Below are positions 1 to 8,213 of a stretch of DNA of 47,562 bases, piece by piece. The notes beneath the pieces are model-generated. The model saw only the letters and a list, made by a program, of their open reading frames with translations, had not been told where the DNA came from and ran no database searches. The stretch spans positions 1-47,562 of the forward strand of contig JACQBG010000025.1 in the NCBI GenBank assembly GCA_016194585.1, given 5' to 3'. This stretch comes from Gemmatimonadota bacterium. Lineage in GTDB: Bacteria > Gemmatimonadota > Gemmatimonadetes > Gemmatimonadales > Gemmatimonadaceae. Each line of letters starts with the position of its first letter. Within the stretch, counting starts at the first letter, position 1. Made by a program: the position numbers and the translations under genes.

Positions 1-1548
1 GCGCGTGCTCGGCGACAGCGTGGCGTAGCCCGGCGTCGCGAGTTCGTCGGGATCCATCCGGCCGAAGAGCGCCGTGCCGCAGTTGCCGACGACGCGGCGG
101 TGCACCTGCGACCGGAACTGCTGCGCCGCGAAGAGCACGAGCCCCAGATACCGGCCGCGCTCGGCGATGTCGAGGAGCATCGCGCGGACGTACGTGTCGG
201 GGCCGTCGCTGGGCGCGTACTTGTTGAGCTCGTCGACGAACACGACGACGTGCTCGACCCCGAGCGTGCGCTTCTCGAGATGCTCGCGCAGTTGCGAGAC
301 GATGCGGGCGAAGATGAGGTCCTGCGCGTCCTCCTCGAGGTTCGCCACGTCGACGACGTACACCGCCCGGTCGCGGAACGCGCCGAACGGCAGGTCGCTC
401 ACGGACCCGTCGTCGGTGACGAGCCCGCGGCACCGCGTCGAGATGTTCGTGAGGCGGTTGCGCACCTTGCGGATCGTCGCGACGTGGTGCGTGCGCCACG
501 ACTCGGCGTTCTTCGCCTCCATGCCGCGCAGCAGGTCGCGGAACCAGCCCTCGAGCTCGGTGAACGACGCCACGCGATGCTCGGCGGAGAGCACCGGGTC
601 GGTGAACGGCTGGTCGACGACGCGCTCCTTGATGAAGTCGATCAGCGCGTCGGCCTTCGCGTCGATGTCGTCCTTGTTGAGCAACACCTCGGCGTACTGC
701 AGCACTTCGCGCAGCCCCCACGAGAGCGGCCGCACGTTGTGCGCGAGCGCGTCGTTGGAGCGCAGCGTGTTCAGCGAATAGCCGCGCGCCGTGTAAGGCG
801 CGAAATACTCCACGTCGCGGAACGGCTCCGCCGGCACGCCCATCGCGCCGTACAGAGCCCGGTCGGCGTCGTCGAGCTTGGCCGCGGGCTGGTCGAGGAA
901 GCAGAGGTCCGGCCCCTTCACGTTGAAGCAGACCGCCGCCACCTTCCCCTTCCGCTCCGGGAAGTGCGCGAAGATCGAGGCGAGCAGCCACTCGACAGCG
1001 CTCGTCTTCGTGGCGAGTCCCGACACGCCGCTGATGTTGAGGTGCGCCGCCTCCGGGCCGAGGAGGAAGTCGGCGTCGAGGTAGATGGGCGACGAGGTCG
1101 CGCCGGCGCGGTAGAGCCCCACGGGGATCCCCGTGGACTCGCCCGCCCGCAGATAGCCGTCCATGCGCAGCGCGACGGCGACGTCCTCGTCGCTCGCGAG
1201 GTGCACCGTCCCGGTGCCCACCGGCTGCAGCGGCTCCTCCGGCACGTGCCGCAGCACCGCCGCCGTGTAGAGCCGCACCTCGGTGCGCCGGGTGGGCGAG
1301 AGCACCGCGCCGTCGGGAGCCCCGTCGTGGCCGAGCACGTCGTGCAACGGCGTCTCGAGGTCGGTGTAGCTGAACCCTTCGGTGACGACGCCGTACGCGC
1401 GCGGCAGCGCGCCGTTCACCGGGTGCGCCCCCTCGACGCGCACGATCGTGCCGATGCCGACCGGCGAGTCGAGCGCGGTCCAGAAGTGGAATTCGTGCGG
1501 CGTGTTGGGACGTCGCTCCGTGGCGACGATGCGGCCGAGGACGGGCAT
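1..1548 (-). CDS. herA: HerA-type DUF87 ATPase/helicase (C-terminus beyond window)
   Basis: Hexameric DNA-translocase family that in archaea and some bacteria works with the NurA nuclease in DNA end resection. 516 codons are visible and the frame runs open off the left edge. The N-terminal ~35 residues look like the HAS-barrel of HerA proteins. The P-loop region is GVSGLATKTS at about residues 174-183, where the usual Gly before Lys is Thr. Walker B is VVVFVDELNKYAP, with Asp-Glu in place. The ATG at 1546-1548 is 15 bases after the stop of the NurA-like gene, so the two form one operon. What I see: the fold motifs and the pairing. What is known: HerA and NurA act as a complex. Inference: same role here. 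The odd P-loop leaves ATPase mechanism less certain. Confidence 0.85.
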   Translation of the reverse strand, partial: MPVLGRIVATERRPNTPHEFHFWTALDSPVGIGTIVRVEGAHPVNGALPRAYGVVTEGFSYTDLETPLHDVLGHDGAPDGAVLSPTRRTEVRLYTAAVLRHVPEEPLQPVGTGTVHLASDEDVAVALRMDGYLRAGESTGIPVGLYRAGATSSPIYLDADFLLGPEAAHLNISGVSGLATKTSAVEWLLASIFAHFPERKGKVAAVCFNVKGPDLCFLDQPAAKLDDADRALYGAMGVPAEPFRDVEYFAPYTARGYSLNTLRSNDALAHNVRPLSWGLREVLQYAEVLLNKDDIDAKADALIDFIKERVVDQPFTDPVLSAEHRVASFTELEGWFRDLLRGMEAKNAESWRTHHVATIRKVRNRLTNISTRCRGLVTDDGSVSDLPFGAFRDRAVYVVDVANLEEDAQDLIFARIVSQLREHLEKRTLGVEHVVVFVDELNKYAPSDGPDTYVRAMLLDIAERGRYLGLVLFAAQQFRSQVHRRVVGNCGTALFGRMDPDELATPGYATLSPSTR

Positions 1549-1563
1549 GGGTGAAAGGTACCC

Positions 1564-2568
1564 TCAGCCCGTGATGGCGCGCAGGTACTCCTCGCAGTTG
1601 CGGATGCCGTAGGCCATCGTGCTCCACCGCTTGTCGGGGAGCGACACGGGGGCGCGTTCGGCGAGCACCCAACGGCTCACCTCGTCGGCGCGCGCGGGCA
1701 CGAAGGAAGCGCGCGCCACCTCCACGCGCACGAGCCCGAAGAACGGGTCCATCCCCGCCGCGCCGCGCAGCCGCAGGTACCAGCTCGCGACCACCGTCCG
1801 CCGCGGCGAACGGATCTCGAAGGCGCTCGTGCGCTCCCCCTCGCCGAGCGCGAGCACGACGCCGAGCGCGTCGCCGGCCGCATAGAGCGTGCGATGCGAC
1901 TTCACGATGCCCACGGCGGCGTCCGATCGCGACGCCGTGCCGCTCGACGCGATGCCGCCGTCGACGTAGAGCGGGCCGTCGCCGTGCGCCACCCACGATT
2001 CGGCGAGCCCCGTCTCGAGCAGCTCACGCCGCCGTTGCACGGCGGTGCGGGCCACGGCGAGCAGCTCGGCCGGATGGCGCGCGCCGTGCGCGGCGTCGCC
2101 GTCGAGCGTATCGATGACGGGGATGTTCGCGTCGACGAGCGCCGCCACGCGTTCGTCGCCGGCCAGCGACGCGGGGAGATAGACCGAGCGGTCGACTCGC
2201 GGTGCGCGCCAGGTCGTGAGCTCACCGTCCCTGCGGCATCGCACGACCGCGGCGACGATGCCGTGCACGATCGGCACGCCGTCGTTCCAGCGGCCGACGA
2301 CGCGACTCACCTGCACGCCATCGAGGAACGCCGAGAAGCCGACGGTCGGCTCTCCCGGGACGCGCTGCGCCGCGAGCGCGCCCCCTTCGATGGGGATCGC
2401 CGCCTCGAGGCGCGGCGGGTCGGCGTCGAGCGGCGTCAACTCGAGCGGGCGTTCGCCACCGGGCGCCGACGCCGTCGGCGCCCCGACACCGGCGGCCAGG
2501 CGACGCAGCAGGCGCGCGACGTCCTGCGCGCTTGCTCCATCGAGCGCGCCGTCATATGATGGCGGCAT
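1564..2568 (-). CDS. nurA: NurA-type nuclease
   Basis: 334 aa. NurA is a Mn-dependent 5'-3' nuclease that acts with HerA on DNA ends. Support is a short N-terminal LDG (Asp83), a strand with YVDGGI (Asp203) and GIVKSHRTLY (Lys223, His225), which match the spacing of metal-binding and conserved residues in NurA, plus the downstream HerA-type gene. The C-terminus ends IRNCEEYLRAITG. Its ATG (CAT at 2566-2568) shares bases with the start of the divergent lipoprotein gene. A GAGG sequence seven bases upstream is a plausible ribosome site and lies inside that gene's coding sequence, so the message must begin within it. Family membership rests on motifs and context, because NurA sequences diverge strongly. 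Confidence 0.75.
   Translation of the reverse strand: MPPSYDGALDGASAQDVARLLRRLAAGVGAPTASAPGGERPLELTPLDADPPRLEAAIPIEGGALAAQRVPGEPTVGFSAFLDGVQVSRVVGRWNDGVPIVHGIVAAVVRCRRDGELTTWRAPRVDRSVYLPASLAGDERVAALVDANIPVIDTLDGDAAHGARHPAELLAVARTAVQRRRELLETGLAESWVAHGDGPLYVDGGIASSGTASRSDAAVGIVKSHRTLYAAGDALGVVLALGEGERTSAFEIRSPRRTVVASWYLRLRGAAGMDPFFGLVRVEVARASFVPARADEVSRWVLAERAPVSLPDKRWSTMAYGIRNCEEYLRAITG
2555..2560 (+). promoter_or_regulatory. -10 hexamer of a likely leaderless promoter
   Basis: TATGAT lies exactly six bases before the ATG at 2567. A TTGCTC sequence 17 bases further upstream (2532-2537) could be the -35. Transcription would start at or next to the start codon. The promoter sits inside the first codons of nurA on the other strand. 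Confidence 0.55.
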
Positions 2569-3571
2569 GGTGCCGCCTCGGAGTCGCTCGCCGTTCGCGT
2601 CGATCATCGTGCTGGGCATCCTAGCGTTCGCCGCCGGGTGCGACAAGGACGCGGCGCGACGCGAGGCCGCGCAGGTCGTGCGCCCCGTGGGCACCCCCGC
2701 GATCAACATCTTCCATCGGCCGACGCTGCTGTTCCAGGTGTACGGCGACCGCGCCGACCCGCGGGTGCTGCCGGTGGCCGCGATGATCGACAGCACGGTG
2801 GTCGCGATCGGCCTCAACGAATACGGTTGGCACGCCCTCGACTCGCTGTACTTCGCGCCCGGCACGACGCTGTCGCTCTATCACGGCGGACAGCCCACCG
2901 GCCGTGCGACGATCACGCGCGGCATGTGGACGAAGGACGGCGCGCTGCAGACGCTCCCCGGCTGCTCCGCGATGCGGCCGCTGGCCGCGGCGACGTTGCT
3001 GACGGCCGGACTCGACGCCGATTCCGCCGTCGAGCTGCTCGCGACCAGCGCCCCGCTCACGACGCGCCCCGCCTCGCGCGAGTCGTTCCCGTCGCGCGAC
3101 GTGCTCAAGGTCGGCCGCGCGCTGGGGGTCGACGTGGCGACCCACCACGGGCTCGCGGCGGAGGACCTCGATTCGCTCGAATTCAGCGCGAAGGCCATCT
3201 CCACCGGCGCCACGGGGGGGCTGACCGTCGTCGCGTCGTTCCTCGATGCCGGCGCGGGCGACCTCGGGCCCGGCGCCGGACACTCCACGAGCGTGCTCGT
3301 GCTGGGCGAGCAGGTCGACGGCGCCTGGCAGCCGACGTACCGCCACGCGTCGAGCGGCGACGCGCGCACCGTGGAGTTCCAGCGGTACCTCGACCACCTC
3401 GATCTCGACGGCGACGGCATCGACGAAGTGCTGCTCGAAGCCTGGCGCTACGCCGGCGGCAACGAGCTCGTGATACTCCGGTTCAAGGCCGGACAGTGGC
3501 ACGAAGCGCTGCGGGTCCCGCTCGGTTGGTGCCTCGACTCGCCGAAGACGAGTGGGAGGGCAAGGCCCTAG
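2567..3571 (+). CDS. Lipoprotein of unknown function with an acidic DxDGDG loop
   Basis: 334 aa. The N-terminus has basic residues, a hydrophobic stretch and the lipobox FAAGC (Cys25), so it is an exported, lipid-anchored protein. The middle shows no family I recognise. Near the C-terminus, DLDGDGIDEVLLE (Asp279 onward) resembles the calcium loops of FG-GAP/VCBS repeats, followed by a beta-rich tail. The ATG at 2567 is chosen because the signal peptide begins there and a -10-like TATGAT ends six bases upstream; no Shine-Dalgarno is visible. Start bases overlap those of nurA on the opposite strand. The last six codons and the stop lie inside the left arm of the GTGGGA inverted repeat, so the C-terminal SGRARP appears to be repeat-derived. 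Confidence 0.8.
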   Translation: MVPPRSRSPFASIIVLGILAFAAGCDKDAARREAAQVVRPVGTPAINIFHRPTLLFQVYGDRADPRVLPVAAMIDSTVVAIGLNEYGWHALDSLYFAPGTTLSLYHGGQPTGRATITRGMWTKDGALQTLPGCSAMRPLAAATLLTAGLDADSAVELLATSAPLTTRPASRESFPSRDVLKVGRALGVDVATHHGLAAEDLDSLEFSAKAISTGATGGLTVVASFLDAGAGDLGPGAGHSTSVLVLGEQVDGAWQPTYRHASSGDARTVEFQRYLDHLDLDGDGIDEVLLEAWRYAGGNELVILRFKAGQWHEALRVPLGWCLDSPKTSGRARP

Positions 3572-3738
3572 CGGGGGAGGTCGAGTGGGAGTGGGAGCCG
3601 AGTGGGAGTGGGACGGGCTCGCACTGCCGTGGGAGTGGGAGTGGGAGTGGGAGTGCGAGTGGGAGTCGGAGGCCGTCCCACTCCCACTAGCCTCCCACTC
3701 ACACTAGACCTCCCCCGCCCGCCCCTTGCCCTCCCACT
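3551..3738. repeat. 64-bp-arm inverted repeat made of GTGGGA units
   Basis: Left arm 3551-3614 pairs with right arm 3675-3738 without gaps, 56 of 64 positions by my count: 15 perfect pairs (AGTGGGAGGGCAAGG with its complement), six mostly unpaired bases, 11 perfect pairs, then 28 of 32. The 60-base loop is itself GTGGGA repeats plus an inner CTCGCACT/AGTGCGAG pair. One strand is G-tract-rich and could form G-quadruplexes. It separates the convergent lipoprotein and Lrp-like genes, ends three bases from the latter's stop, and probably terminates transcription both ways. Confidence 0.9.
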
Positions 3739-3741
3739 GCC

Positions 3742-4020
3742 CTAAGAGAGCCCGATATCCCACGCTTGCTCAAGATCTTCCTTCGAGTACGCCCGGAACG
3801 CCGTCAGCGTCGTCGTCCGCACGAGCCCCGGCACCTCGGGGAACTGCTCGGTCACGATGCGCGCGATGTCCTCGTACTGCGGCACCTTCACGATCACGAC
3901 GAGGTCCCACTCGCCGCTCACCGAGTAGACGTCGGTGACGCCGTCGAGGCCGGCGAGCTTCTTCGCGCACTGGGGGATGAGGCGCGGCTCCGCCTTCACG
4001 AGCACGATGGTGGTGATCAT
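3742..4020 (-). CDS. Stand-alone Lrp/AsnC effector (RAM) domain protein
   Basis: 92 aa, covering only the ligand-binding, oligomerising RAM domain of Lrp/AsnC regulators (ITTIVLVKAEP start, GVTDVYSVSGEWDLVVIVKV core, TTTLTAFRAYSKEDL end). There is no helix-turn-helix, so it cannot bind DNA by itself. Such single-domain proteins are known to form ring oligomers that bind amino acids and may modulate full-length Lrp partners or act as metabolic sensors. The ATG overlaps the stop of the upstream gene by four bases, indicating translational coupling. The partner gene is unknown, so the ligand cannot be inferred. Confidence 0.88.
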   Translation of the reverse strand: MITTIVLVKAEPRLIPQCAKKLAGLDGVTDVYSVSGEWDLVVIVKVPQYEDIARIVTEQFPEVPGLVRTTTLTAFRAYSKEDLEQAWDIGLS

Positions 4021-4520
4021 GGCTCCGCCGGGAACGGGGGCACGTTGAGCAGCCAGACGCCCGCGACGCGGTCGCGTTCATCGACGTCGAGCGCGAGGTC
4101 CTTCGCGAACTGCACGTGACGCACGGCGCGCACCGCGCCGATGCGGAAATGGAACGTGTGCTCCGCCGGGTCCGACATCGCCGACACCTGCGTGTCCACC
4201 TCGAGCGACGCGAGCCCCGGCTGCGAGCGGCGCGCCGGGAGCGTCACGCGCGCGCCGATCACGTCGGCCGGCGGCGCGAGCCCCGCGACCTTCCGCACGT
4301 CGGGCCACACCGCCACCTCGACGCTCGTGATGCGGCCACCGGTGACGTCGAAGACGAGCCACGAGCCGTCGCTCCCTTCGATCTCCACGGCGCCAGACAT
4401 CCCCTCGCCGGCCGCGGTCGCGTGCAGCGTCGCGGTGAGGATGTCGGTGTCGGCATCCCAGCGATACGTGACCTTGGGCAGCGGCTGGTCGTTCGGCTCG
4501 ACCCGAACTTCGATCTCCAC
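4017..4520 (-). CDS. Conserved-looking protein of unknown function, weakly DUF2283-like
   Basis: 167 aa, no signal peptide, soluble and beta-rich. The pattern YRWDADTDILTATL, then VFDVTGGRITSVEV, resembles the short DUF2283 repeat (a Tyr-Asp-x-x-x-Asp strand pair followed by a Gly-containing turn). A second similar end, LDVDERDRVAGVWLLNVPP, closes the protein, so it may hold two copies. I do not claim a function. The start is GTG at 4518-4520, with GGAG seven bases upstream. It overlaps the following Lrp-like gene by four bases, so the two are one transcription unit; the Lrp-like partner may sense a ligand relevant to this protein. Confidence 0.7.
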   Translation of the reverse strand: MEIEVRVEPNDQPLPKVTYRWDADTDILTATLHATAAGEGMSGAVEIEGSDGSWLVFDVTGGRITSVEVAVWPDVRKVAGLAPPADVIGARVTLPARRSQPGLASLEVDTQVSAMSDPAEHTFHFRIGAVRAVRHVQFAKDLALDVDERDRVAGVWLLNVPPFPAEP

Positions 4521-4614
4521 GCGGGGCTCCGGTTGGTGAGGTGCAGCCTACCTCAGGCGCGCGCGCCCTTCCAGCACGGAACGCCGCGACGCACGGCGAA
4601 AGCGCGCGGCGCCG

Positions 4615-5820
4615 TCACGACAGTTCCCGGAACGCGGCGACGATGCGCCGCATCGCGTCCTCCACCTGCGACTGCTCCGCCGCATACGACGTGCGGATCC
4701 AGTCCGGCGTGAGGAACGCCGAGCCGGGGACGGCCGCGACGTTGTGGTTCTCGAGCAGGTAGCTGGCGAACGCCGTGCCCGCCTCGCCGCCGGCGAGTCC
4801 GAGCGGCGCGCGCATGTACAGGTAGAAGGCGCCGTCGGGCGCCAGCACCTTGAGCCGCGGCTCCTCGCCGAGGATCGCGAGCGCGGCGTCCCGCCGCGCG
4901 CGGAACTGCGCGACCATCGCCGCGATCGCCGCGTCGGCCTCGGCGACCTGCGTGAGCGCGGCGAGCGCCGCGTGCTGGCTCACCGCGGCGGCGTTCGACG
5001 TCGTGTGCGACTGCAGCGCGTTCATCGCCTTCGCCACCGGCGCCGGCGAGATCGTCCATCCGATGCGCCAGCCCGTCATCGCGTACGCCTTCGCGACGCC
5101 GTTGATGACGATGAGGTTGTGGCGCGACGCCGCGACATCGAGCGCGCCCGGCGCCGGCGCGCCACCGTACGCGATGCGCTGATATATCTCGTCGCTCAGC
5201 ACCCACCACCCCCGCTGCGACGCGAGATCGAGGATCGCGCGCAGCTCCGCCGCGTCGTAGACCGATCCCGTGGGGTTCACCGGGGAGTTGAGCATCAAGC
5301 CGCGTGTGCGCGGCGTCGCCACCTGCGCGAGCGACGCGGCCGTGACCTTGAAACCGCGCGCCGGATCGCCGAGCACCGGCACGACGGTCGCGCGGGCGAG
5401 CTCGACCATCTCGAAGTAGCTCGTCCAGCTGGGCACCGGCACGAGCACCTCGTCGCCCGGGCCGAACAGCGAGAAGCACGCGTTGAACAGCGATTGCTTC
5501 GAGCCCGTCGAGACGACGACCTCCGCCGCCTTCACCGGATCCGCCCCCGTCCAATGGCGGTTGGCCTCCGCCGCGATCGCCTCGCGGAGCGGGAGGATCC
5601 CTTCAGTGAGCGTGTAGCGCGTCGCCCCCGCGTCGATCGCCCGCTGCGCGGCGCGGCGGATGAACTCCGGCGTATCGAAGTCCGGCTCGCCGGCACCCAG
5701 ATCGATGATCTGACGCCCCTCCGCGCGGAGCGCCTTCGCCTTCGTCGAGACCGCGATCGTCGCGGACTCCTTGAGCTGGGCGATGTTGGCTGAGGGCTGA
5801 AAACGGAGTTCGGGGCTCAT
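4615..5820 (-). CDS. Aspartate aminotransferase, class I/II (PLP)
   Basis: 401 aa. It transfers the amino group of aspartate (or a related amino acid) to 2-oxoglutarate in the cytoplasm. Fold-type I hallmarks: NSPVNPTG around 178-185, SDEIY with Asp210 contacting the pyridine nitrogen, and the Schiff-base lysine Lys244 in VAKAYAMTGWRIG. The residue before the lysine is Ala rather than Ser, as in Thermus-type subgroup Ib enzymes. Length is normal. The ATG at 5818-5820 gives the expected MSPELRFQPSANI start; longer upstream reading is low-complexity and opposite the next gene. It is transcribed alone, divergent from the DEAD-box-like gene. Substrate range (Asp, prephenate or others) cannot be fixed from sequence. 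Confidence 0.92.
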   Translation of the reverse strand: MSPELRFQPSANIAQLKESATIAVSTKAKALRAEGRQIIDLGAGEPDFDTPEFIRRAAQRAIDAGATRYTLTEGILPLREAIAAEANRHWTGADPVKAAEVVVSTGSKQSLFNACFSLFGPGDEVLVPVPSWTSYFEMVELARATVVPVLGDPARGFKVTAASLAQVATPRTRGLMLNSPVNPTGSVYDAAELRAILDLASQRGWWVLSDEIYQRIAYGGAPAPGALDVAASRHNLIVINGVAKAYAMTGWRIGWTISPAPVAKAMNALQSHTTSNAAAVSQHAALAALTQVAEADAAIAAMVAQFRARRDAALAILGEEPRLKVLAPDGAFYLYMRAPLGLAGGEAGTAFASYLLENHNVAAVPGSAFLTPDWIRTSYAAEQSQVEDAMRRIVAAFRELS

Positions 5821-5950
5821 CGGCGTCGCGCGGGGGGTGGTTCGTGGCGGTGGTCGGCGGGCGTCGATCACAGTCGCTAGATTGACCGTGTCGGGCTGTT
5901 GAACGATAAACCACGCGGCACCTGCCGCGCCATTGACATTCGAGGAAGAA

Positions 5951-7516
5951 TTGAGCGAGACCGAGCGCGAAACGGCCGGAGCCGTGCGCAGCGCCCACGT
6001 GGCGCATTTCATCCCTGCCGATTGGTCGGCGATCGCCCCCCGCCTCACGGGGGCGCTGGAACGCGTCGACCGCGCGCTCGGTGAGCTCCAAGTCCTCGTC
6101 ATCGTCCCCGACTCGACCGGCTGCGTCGCACTCGCGCGCGAACTCCGCGCGCTCGCGGCGGCCGACGGCCTCCAGATCGTCCCCGCCACCAGCGCCGCCC
6201 GCGCCGAGCGCCTCCTCAAGGAGTCGCCGGTGCACGTCGTGCTGGGCTCCGCCCACACGATCGCCGCGCTGCTGCGCGCCTCGGCCATCAAGCTCGCCGG
6301 CGTGCAGGCCGTCGTCTTCGCCGCCGCCGACGAGTACGACGCCGCCAGCGACGACCTCGCCCTGGTGATGGCCGAGGTACCGAAGTCCGGAGCGCGCCTG
6401 CTCACCGCCACGACGGCCACCACGTCGGTCGAGGAGCTGCTGGAGCGGTATCTGCACCGCGCCCGCCGCGTCACCGCTGCACCGGTTGAGCCCGGCGCCC
6501 AGCCGACCGCCGCGACGGTGTATGCGCGCACCGTCTCCGCCGACGCGCCGCTCGCGCCGCTCGGCGAGTTGCTCGACGAACTCGACCCGCCGTCGACGGC
6601 GATCATCACCGACGACGAGCGCACCGCCCGCGCGGCCCGCGAAGCGCTCGACGCGCTCGGCTACACCGCGGGAACGGGACTCGTGCAGATCGCCGCCGGC
6701 GAGGTCACCCCGAACACGGCGCTCGTCGTGTTCGTCGGGCTGCCGTCGGCCGCGACGCTGGCCGCGACGGCCGCGGCGCGCCCCGTACGGATGGTGGCGC
6801 TCGTGACGGCGCGCCAGCGCACGTCGCTCGAACGGCTCGCCGGCGTGACCGTGACACCGTGGGAGCTCTCGCGGGCCGCGCGTGAGGCGTTCCAGCGCGA
6901 GGACGCGCTGCGCGCCGCGCTGCGCGCGACGCTTGCGGCGGGGCTCCCCACGCGCGAAGTGCTCGCGCTCGAGCCGCTCCTCGGCGATTTCGACGGGCTC
7001 GCCATCGCCGCGGCCGCGCTGCGGCTCTACGAGCGGGAGCGGGAACGGGCCGACGCCCTCGCGGCACACCGTCCCGCGCCCCGGTCGGAAGCCGCGTCGG
7101 AGCCGCGCCCACCGCGCGAGCCGCGCCCACCGCGCGAGCCGCAGGGCGGCGCGCCCCGCGAGCGTCCGCGATTCGACCGCGACAGCGGCCCGCCGCGCGA
7201 GCGAAAGTTCGGTGGCGACCGCTCCGACAGCCGCCCGCCACGCAAATTCGACCGCGAGGGCGGTCCGCCCCGCGCCGGCAAGTTCGGGCGCGACAGCGGC
7301 CCCCCGCGCGAGCGCACGTTCGGCGGGGAGCGCAGCGCCAGCCCCCGCCCGCCGCGCAAGTTCGACCGTGACGGTGGCGCCGCACCCCGTGGTGGCCCCG
7401 CCCGCGGCGGGCGCGACGACCGTCCGGCCTGGGGCGGCGAGTCCCGCCCCAGCCGCCCCTTCACCCGCGGTCCGCGTCGCGACGACGGAGGCCGCCCTCC
7501 GAGGAAGGAGAGATGA
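5951..7516 (+). CDS. Catalytically dead DEAD-box-helicase-like protein with Arg/Gly/Pro-rich tail
   Basis: About 521 aa. Two RecA-like halves align by eye with DeaD/CsdA helicases, but every signature is lost. There is no Q motif or P-loop; PTRELA is replaced by PDSTGC (~53-58), TPGR by GSAH (~99-102), DEAD by AADEYD (~125-130) and SAT by TAT (~152-154). The second half keeps the frame of the VFVNT and LVTPRE strands (IITDD ~218, LVTARQR ~284) but has no HRIGRTGR. Residues ~305-360 match the helical segment after the core. The tail (~375-521) repeats PPRERKFG and PPRKFDR-like blocks and is disordered, RNA-binding in character. Start: TTG at 5951 preceded by GAGGAAG; TTG 5933 is an alternative. 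It overlaps tdk by four bases. Inferred role: RNA-binding scaffold without ATPase. Confidence 0.75.
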   Translation: MSETERETAGAVRSAHVAHFIPADWSAIAPRLTGALERVDRALGELQVLVIVPDSTGCVALARELRALAAADGLQIVPATSAARAERLLKESPVHVVLGSAHTIAALLRASAIKLAGVQAVVFAAADEYDAASDDLALVMAEVPKSGARLLTATTATTSVEELLERYLHRARRVTAAPVEPGAQPTAATVYARTVSADAPLAPLGELLDELDPPSTAIITDDERTARAAREALDALGYTAGTGLVQIAAGEVTPNTALVVFVGLPSAATLAATAAARPVRMVALVTARQRTSLERLAGVTVTPWELSRAAREAFQREDALRAALRATLAAGLPTREVLALEPLLGDFDGLAIAAAALRLYERERERADALAAHRPAPRSEAASEPRPPREPRPPREPQGGAPRERPRFDRDSGPPRERKFGGDRSDSRPPRKFDREGGPPRAGKFGRDSGPPRERTFGGERSASPRPPRKFDRDGGAAPRGGPARGGRDDRPAWGGESRPSRPFTRGPRRDDGGRPPRKER

Positions 7517-8136
7517 GTGTCGGCTCGTTTCAGCTGAACGGCGGCTGGATCGAGGTCATCGCCGGCGTGATGTTCAGCGGCAAGAGCGAGGAGTTGATGC
7601 GGCGCGTGCGTCGCGCGATGATCGCCCGCAAGCGCGTGCAGGTGTTCAAGTCCCACCTCGACGACCGCTACGGCGGCGTGTTCAAGGTGGGATCGCACGA
7701 CGGCCGCGCCATCGAGGCGGTGCCCGTGGATTCGGCGCACCAGATCAGCCTGCGGCTCGACCCCACGGCGCACGTCATCGCCATCGACGAGGCGCAGTTC
7801 CTCGATCCGGGCATCGTGCAGGTGGCGAACGACCTCGCCGACCGAGGCCGCCGCGTGATCGTGGCGGGGACCGACATCGACTTCCGCGGCGAGCCCTTCG
7901 GCCCGATGCCGCAGCTGATGTGCGTCGCCGAGATCGTCGACAAGCTGCACGCGATCTGCGTGATGTGCGGCGCGCCGGCGACGCGCAACCAGCGGCTCAT
8001 CGACGGCAAGCCGGCGCGCTACGATTCGCCGATCGTCATGGTGGGCGGTTCCGAGTCGTACGAGGCGCGGTGCCGCAACTGCCACACCGTGGCGCCGCCC
8101 GCCGAGCAGGCGCAGGAACAGCTCTTCGCGCGGTAG
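7513..8136 (+). CDS. tdk: Thymidine kinase (type II)
   Basis: 207 aa. It phosphorylates thymidine to dTMP in pyrimidine salvage. P-loop GVMFSGKS (residues 18-25), metal-site DEAQF (Asp93-Glu94), and the lasso domain with two cysteine pairs (CVMC and CRNC) that bind a structural zinc. The substrate loop around [10 protein letters not shown] is present. Length is typical. The ATG overlaps the stop of the preceding pseudo-helicase gene (ATGA), so translation is coupled. A strong hairpin follows the stop. Confidence 0.97.
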   Translation: MSVGSFQLNGGWIEVIAGVMFSGKSEELMRRVRRAMIARKRVQVFKSHLDDRYGGVFKVGSHDGRAIEAVPVDSAHQISLRLDPTAHVIAIDEAQFLDPGIVQVANDLADRGRRVIVAGTDIDFRGEPFGPMPQLMCVAEIVDKLHAICVMCGAPATRNQRLIDGKPARYDSPIVMVGGSESYEARCRNCHTVAPPAEQAQEQLFAR

Positions 8137-8151
8137 CGCGTTCCACGGAAG

Positions 8152-8190
8152 GACGAAGGGCGGGCGTCGCGTGGACGCCCGCCCTTCGTC
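8152..8190. terminator. Bidirectional hairpin between tdk and the pilin operon
   Basis: A perfect 17-bp stem (GACGAAGGGCGGGCGTC with its complement) around a five-base loop, followed by TTT on the plus strand. It lies between two convergent gene ends. The outer stem CGAAGGG/CCCTTCG recurs at 15558-15601 and 31177-31226. Confidence 0.9.
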
Positions 8191-8213
8191 TTTCCAGTCG
8201 CCTGGCGACGCGC

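Noticed and set aside
3572-3690. Extension of an open frame through the GTGGGA repeat giving a Gly/Ser-rich tail
   Set aside because: It belongs to a frame different from that of the lipoprotein, whose TAG at 3569-3571 ends it before the repeat loop.
3560-3740. GTGGGA array considered as a CRISPR or satellite with spacers
   Set aside because: There are no unique spacers of regular length; the units are short, direct and arranged as one inverted repeat.
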